DNA from: Cyanoderma ruficeps
Lineage: Eukaryota > Chordata > Aves > Passeriformes > Timaliidae
Direction of reading: 5' to 3'
Assembly: GCA_008694505.1 (NCBI GenBank)
Contig: VZDJ01000174.1
Coordinates: forward strand, 11,252,286-11,316,285
DNA: 64,000 nt
Shown here: positions 58,106 through 64,000 of the stretch, piece by piece
Layout of the letters: the number at the start of each line of letters is the position of its first letter
Numbering within the stretch: the stretch's first letter is position 1
The notes under the pieces: generated by a model
Database searches by the model: none
What the model saw: only the letters and a program-made list of their open reading frames with translations
Told to the model about the DNA's origin: nothing
Position numbers and translations under genes: made by a program

Positions 58106-61100
58106 CTCGGTGCCGCAGCACTCCCCGCGGAGTGCAGGGCTGGGGCTGGAGCTCTGCCCTTTCCCCGGGCACAGCCCGCGGTGCTGGCGCTGTGAGCGCA
58201 ATTCCAATGGCCCCTGCCCGCTCCCGGGGCTGCTCTCATTTGTATGCTGGTCAAGCTGCCTTCGAATGACAATCCTAATTACGTTTGCCTTTGTGTATGA
58301 TGAAGGTTACATTTCTGACTGATTTTGCCGGGCTGGAACTGTAATTGATTAATTTAGTGCTTAAGAAGGGAAAGAGGATTAAGGCGGAGGTGAGGCTGTG
58401 CTGCCAGACACTGCGTTGACTGCCTCACACTTTCACAGCTTCAGCTTTTGTTTGCCTGCAAACCAGCTTGTCTGAGCTCCCAAGTTGTTATTTCTCGTGG
58501 CTCTGAGTTTGTTGGCAGCTCCCTCAAAGCCAAGCCTCCTGCTGGGAAGGGGAGCTGTAGCTCTGGAGAGATACATGCAGAGAGCTAGTGTAGGCTCCAG
58601 ATTTAATTCCATTGTATCTAGGGGCAAATGTGCTTGCTGTTTGGCCATGAGCTGTTCATGTGGGAGCTCCATGTCCCAAACACCTGTAAGCTCTTGACTG
58701 AACAAAGCAGCAGACCTGCAGAAGGTCCATTTCTCCATGACAGTGCAGTTTGGGGGAAGAAGTCCTCTTAATGACAACCATTAGGGGGATTTGGGATTTC
58801 TTCCTTGAAACTGCAGAGTACACGGAGATGGGGAGATACAAGATGAGCACAGCATCAGCTGGGGTGTAGTCCTAGGGAGTTCCTGCAGCATCAGTGCTGG
58901 GGGAAGCAGCTGCATGCAGGCAGAGACTGCTGGGGCTCTGCATTTGATGGAGAAATGGTAGCAATAGCCCATGTAACATTAATTAGGTCTTAAACCTTTT
59001 GTTTTTGCAGCTGAGGCTCTCTCTGCAGCCCACAAGGCCCTTGGTGGTGTTCTAGGTCTGAGGCAGGGATGGATTTTCAAAAGGACAGAATTCTGCTATG
59101 TAATTATGGACACTGGCCTGCTCATTATTAGACAAATTAATCAAGCTCTTGCAGTGCCCATAAAAGCAGATTTGCTGGGCTGTATATTGCCTGCATAGAG
59201 AATATTAACCACCCGTGATCCTGTGGTCACAGTGAAATTGGACAACACTGCTGTGAGCACAGGGAAGGTCACCAGTCTGCTCCAATGACGCATGGCATTA
59301 CCTTGACTTTTAGCACAAGGAAATTCTGAGCTTCAGCTGCTTTCACAGTCAGTCAATTCAGGAACTGAGACGCATGGAGGATTTCTCTTACCTCCATTCT
59401 GAGAGCACGCTGCACCCATTTCATTTAGATGAATTTTATTTTCATTAAATGAAGGTGGGCTGTGAAGATACCGTGGGGTTTGGGCTCACAACCTGTCACT
59501 GAACTGCTGCAGTGGCTGTAGTCCCTGAGGCAGGGCAGGCAGCTCTGAAAGCACCACCAGAGATGTTCCTCATTGCTCTGGGAGCAGTGGGGCTGGCCAG
59601 GCTCTCCTATCCCAGGCAGGAAGGGAATCACACACCTGCACCGTGGGGCATCTCCTCCAGCCCTGTTGGGGCTTTCAAAGGGAGGTGGTGGGAAGCTGTG
59701 GCTCTTCTCCCATTCTGCCCCAGGCTCACACTTTCCCTCTCTTTCCTTCCACCTTTTGCACCTTTCCACTGCCACCTATGTGGAGCTATGTGTGCTTTCC
59801 AGACACCTTTTCTGTCCTTCCCAGCCCTCTGCTTTCCCCTGGCAGGCACACAAAGAAGGAAGGGGAGAGTCACTGGGAGCAGCAGGAGGTCTTTCAAGGC
59901 AGCAGCACAAGGTCCCCTTTGTAACACCTTGTGCTTTTGATCAGCCTGTAAAGGGGAGCAGTAGAGTTTAAAAAAATAGCAGAGAAATGCAGTTAATGCA
60001 GCAAATGCTGGCAGGTGACACTTCCAGGGGCAGCCTGTGGTCCCAAGGGGCTGCTTTCTGTTCAGCCACCTGCCTTTGTTTGGAGCACAGAGGTGGCTCT
60101 TGCCTGCAGATGCTTTCACAAGGCTGATGGGATGTGTAGGGGAAGGCCCTGGGACCTCTCCAGGCATTACCATACATCAGACCATTTAAGAAGCTGATCT
60201 AAGACAGGAGAAACATTGAAGGAAAGCCTTGCAAGGACTTAAAATATACTTTGCCATGGAGCTCTTGCATTTCCAGCTTTTAAGAGGCAGAAATGTCTCA
60301 TCTTATAATATGTCCCTCTGGAATCCCTTTTTTGTGTGTGTCTCATAAAAATATTTCTGAAGAGTTTTTGGAAAACCTGGCTTAGAAGCTCCCCAGTTGA
60401 AAGCCACGGGCTGGAGTTAGGGTTTCATAAAAGGATTAAACCATCTTAAGCCCATGCAGGAGAGGCTGAAGGCAGCACCTGGTGCTGCTAAGCTTCTTTT
60501 GGAATTTGAAACCACTAAGTGCACAGATTATACTGGCTCTAAGCATCTTAGCAAGCAGCTCTAAACCACCGAGAGCAACCACAGGCCCTCGGGGGAGGAC
60601 CAGGCACTGGAGGCCAGGCTGTGGAGTCGGACCTGAGCAGACACAGTGCATGGAGGTTTGAGGGGTGGCTGCAGGGGAAGCTCAATGCTCTCCACCACTG
60701 GCTCTGGCAGAGGGAAGCAGGTCCAGCCAGCACCTGACCCATGAGATGTCCTTCTGTTGAGGAGTTAGTTGACTAAGACTTTCGTGTTCTCCAAAGACCT
60801 CAGCACTTCTTAAAATGTGTTTACAGTTCATGGCAGGCCTGGAAAAGCAATCAGCTGTTTTTATTTCTTTTCAGTTTGACTATTTTTCCCCCCATTTATA
60901 TCCAAAGATAAAAAGACATCTTTTGTCTAAAAAACCCCAAATGTTTGAAGAGTACAAGAAGCAGAACTTGGAGTGGGATTTGAAGCATAAAAGCCTTTTT
61001 TGAGTGTTTCCTTCTCTGCCCAGGAACCTTTCAGGTTGTTACACACCAGTGAGCCAGAGTTTAGATTTAGATGGCTGATCCGAAGCAGGTCTCCAATCTG

Positions 61101-62419
61101 TCAGTGAGAGCCCAGTGTGGAAGGGGCTTCTCTGGCTGTTCTGTAGTTCTCAGCCTCAGGACACTGGACTGGAGCTGTCCCCAGGACCTAGCATGAATCT
61201 GTCTCCAGGTTTTGCCCAGGTCACCAGTGTCACCCGCTCCAGCCTTTAAAAGATAAGAGTCAATCTGACCTACTGCCCTGTTTACACCATAGATGAATTT
61301 GGATTTTACAGTGCAGGCATCTGAATTTTGTTTTGTCTCTCACCTACAACACCCTGAGGGATTCCCCCTGTGGGGTTTGACCTAGGTGATCCCTAGCCCC
61401 ACTGCAGTCTGCAGGGCAGTGCCATGAGCAGACAGACAGGAAAGGGTAGTGCTGCTGGAAAAGCAAACAGGCTTTTCCTTGGAGACTTGTTTGTCATTAA
61501 TACCTGGCATCACTGAGCTGCTCAGCACAAAAGCTCTTTTGGGCTTTGCCAGGCTCAGGTTTGGTTTGGATAACACCCATGTGTGCCACTTGTGCCCTGT
61601 GCCCAGAGCTTGCTGCTCTCCTCTGTGCCACCCTGCACATGCTGTCCCTCGTGCCCTGCCATGGATGGAGCTGTTCCAGACAGGCTGTCAGAGCCTGTCC
61701 TCCTCAGCAGAGCCATTAACTGTGTTAACCTTTGAAGTAAAGTTAATTTTGAATGTCAGGACAGCAGAGGCCAACATACAAACTTCCACCTTCCCATACT
61801 TTTTTTTTTTTGGTCACCGTAGAAAGCGCTTTGGCTTTTTCTGTGCTTACCACAGCAGTTTGTGTGGCTTAGCCCATGTTTGCCTCATTGCGTCAGTCCA
61901 CACAGTTCACTGGGAAGGAATTTCATCCACACCTTAAAGAAATTGAGGAAGATGAGGTTGGGAAGGCTCTGGGATGAAGGTCCTGCCTTAGTGATTGCAG
62001 GCAGCAGTGCTGAAAAGGAAGAAAACCAGGAGGAAGAGTGAGCTGCTTGAGAGGAGCTACCTTGTGACAAATGCTTTAAGAGCAGTGACTAAGTGCTTCC
62101 CTCCTTTGCACCCTCATCCCACAGGGCAAAGGAAAGGTGCTGGGGTGCCACTCCCCAGGACTGGCCTGAACTCAGAGGGACCACTGATGGGGTACCTGGC
62201 CCTCGCTGTCTCTCCACACTCCAGGTATCAGGCGCTCTTTATTGTCCTGGAGGCTGATGACCAAGGTGCAGCCTCACACTGAAACAGGACGGGTCCTCCC
62301 AGGGAGGATTTCTGCCCTCTTTTTGACAGTTGGAGCCAAATATAGGGCTGCTCTGTGAACCAGGTATATTCAGCGAGCCTGAGCTTGGTGAGGAGTAGCA
62401 GACCATGCCCAGGAGGCAG

Positions 62420-62900
62420 GGGCACGGATGCCACAGCCCTTGCCGGGCTATCCAGCTTCCCTGCAGCACAGGCAGCGCTTTGGCTGGACACGACGGGATG
62501 TGAGGGGGTGCAGCAGGGCAGTGGCAGCGGGGGCACCCCGTGCAGGGGGTACCCCGTGGGATGACGCTGCTGGCAGCGCATTCCCCATGGCAGCAGCCCC
62601 TCTCGGGCAAGCGGCAGCCCCCGGCGCGGCCCGCCCAGCCCGGGCTCCCCTCGGAGCGCCTCCCGTCTGTGCCATCTAGTGCCCAGCACAAGAACTGGGA
62701 CTGACCCAGCCTCTCACCCACAGGGGAACGGCCCGGCTGCTCTGGAGAACAGGCTCTCCTCTCCCTGGGCCAGGCAGGGATGTGCTGGGAGGACCCCTGA
62801 GATGCCGCACCGCCCGCATGGAAAATCTCACTTAGCTCCAGGTAGGATCGCAGCGCGCAGGTGTGTCCGTGGGGCGGATGGAGGGAGTGACTCTGCTCGG
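62420..62900. promoter_or_regulatory. CpG-rich patch with CTCF-like motif
   Basis: Clustered CpGs (gcgcggcccgcccagcccgg; ctcggagcgcctcccgtctg) in otherwise ordinary DNA. Minus-strand GGCACTAGATGGC at 62671-62683 matches the CTCF core at all but one position. A 292-codon minus-strand open frame (62239-63117) crosses it but looks like a composition effect. Confidence 0.4.
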
Positions 62901-63499
62901 AGGCTGCAGGTGAGATGAGGCTGGGCCAGACCTCGCTGCCAGAGGCTCCAGGTTGGGAGAGGAAGGCTGGAAGCTCTTGGGAATCCTGCCTCTGCTTTTC
63001 AGGCATTGTGTTCCTGTGGCGTGCTCTAACGCTGCACACATGTTTTAAGGGATGAAAATAATGACCCCTGACTGGAATTCTCCTATTTGGACAGATTTCA
63101 ATGCTATTCCAAGGCAACTGCAGTTAGCTGCACTTTAGTGAACAGCCTAGACTGAAAACACTTTATTTTTTGGTGTGTTGGGCATCATCTTTGTTCTGTC
63201 ATTTCTTAGGTAAGTTCCTTGTATTAAGTTGTTTTGTTTTTTTTCAAAAGTTTCCATAGCTGCAGCTTGATTTGCCAGCTTTGATTCTTAACTCTGCCTC
63301 TGTCCTCTTTATCCTTTTCAAAGGAATACTTTTCCTCGTTACAGACCCAGTTTCATTTATAAGCATTAAATAAGAGCCAGTGAATCAGGAGCTAACAAAT
63401 TCTTGCTTCCTTCTTGCTGCATTTTTTTTCTCCCAAATCTTTGTAAGAGATTTAATGGTGGTGTAAGGAGCTTCTAACTCAAACCCATCAATATATATC

Positions 63500-63790
63500 T
63501 ATCCTTCATATTAGTTTATCACAGCCAGGCATTACATATTTCTCTATATTGAATTTCATCAGCTATTATTTGCCCACAGATGTTTTCAAGTTTTCCACAA
63601 CTGAAATTTTCCTGATGTCTTTTGCTAGCTCCATATGTTATCTTTACTATTTCATTTCTGGGCCACAAGTAAATATATTGAACATGCTGCCTCTGGCATC
63701 CATAGGACATCCACCAAGCTTTTTCCACGTGAAGTTTTGATCATTTATTCTTCTCTTGTAACTTGTATTGGATTAAAAATGATCACCTGA
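63500..63790 (-). mobile_element. Ancient CR1-clade LINE remnant (antisense, RT region)
   Basis: The plus strand resembles the antisense of a CR1/L3-type reverse transcriptase segment: tattgaatttcatcagctat, attatttgcccac, taaatatattgaacatgctg, ggacatccaccaagc and tgatcatttattcttctctt follow the order I know from old amniote copies. Diverged and interrupted. Confidence 0.5.
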
Positions 63791-64000
63791 TAGCTGCTGC
63801 CCAGCACATCCTGTTCGTGACTTTAGGGATTTAGTAGCAAAACTATTCAAGGGGCAGATGAGCATATCCTTGTTCTTGGGATCACATCCAGTATCTGTGA
63901 GCTCTGCTCCTCTTTGCCTGTGAACTCTCTCTGTAGGTTTGCCTCTCCAGGATATATTGCACAGGCACATCGTGCTGTTTCGGAAATGTAAAATTTCCTA

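Larger units (their letters stand above)
54620..64000. other. Intergenic region upstream of LRRC75B
   Basis: About 9.4 kb without a supportable exon. In human the next gene on this side is GGT1; none of its coding sequence is recognisable here, though non-coding leader exons could be hidden. Contents: a 31-bp minisatellite, two ancient LINE remnants, AT-rich candidate conserved elements near 58.3 and 59.1 kb, and a CpG-rich patch with a CTCF-like motif at 62.4-62.9 kb. Confidence 0.65.

Noticed and set aside
62239..63117. 292-codon minus-strand open frame
   Set aside because: Lies over a CpG-rich patch, has biased Pro/Ser/Gly/Arg composition, matches no family I recognise and shows no splice or promoter context.

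Overview
The window is eukaryotic nuclear DNA, almost certainly from a bird. It carries spliced vertebrate genes with GT-AG introns, a CR1 retrotransposon tail of the avian type, compact introns and two CpG-island promoters. The gene order UPB1 > GUCD1 < SNRPD3 > LRRC75B < matches human 22q11.23; as I recall, it also matches the corresponding chicken chromosome 15 block. I cannot name the species.

Layout. (1) 1-11,363, plus strand: the last nine exons of UPB1 (beta-ureidopropionase, the final step of pyrimidine catabolism). Exon 1 and the start of exon 2 lie upstream of the window. (2) 12,390-12,460: the poly(A) signals of UPB1 and of the convergent GUCD1 lie about 50 bp apart. (3) 15,057-21,626, minus strand: complete six-exon GUCD1 (237 aa), preceded on the map by its long 3' UTR. 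(4) About 21,290-22,200: a CpG island that serves as a divergent promoter for GUCD1 and SNRPD3. (5) 22,492-24,623, plus strand: complete SNRPD3 (Sm-D3, 126 aa). (6) About 24.7-34.4 kb: intergenic DNA with a CTCF-like site, short tandem repeats, a G-quadruplex candidate and a CR1 element. (7) 35,572-54,324, minus strand: complete four-exon LRRC75B (340 aa), with a CpG-island promoter at 53.6-54.6 kb. (8) 54.6-64 kb: intergenic DNA with a minisatellite, two very old CR1-clade LINE remnants, a small CpG-rich patch with a second CTCF-like site, and AT-rich stretches that look like conserved non-coding elements. No exon could be supported there.

I assembled all 22 coding exons by hand. The exon lengths sum to intact reading frames: UPB1 1,008 nt in the window, GUCD1 714, SNRPD3 381, LRRC75B 1,023. 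The four genes are housekeeping or widely conserved loci with no evident common pathway; they are linked by old synteny, a shared promoter and shared 3' ends.

I found no undescribed multi-gene system. The most unusual structure is a pair of 307-bp copies, 98% identical and inverted relative to each other. One lies in the GUCD1 3' UTR and the other in the last SNRPD3 intron, so both transcripts carry the same sense sequence. Other points of interest are a dense G-quadruplex candidate in the LRRC75B 3' UTR, a probable N-myristoylation signal on LRRC75B, a convergent CTCF-motif pair around LRRC75B, and the papain/C39-like Cys-His-Asn arrangement in the protein named a guanylyl cyclase.
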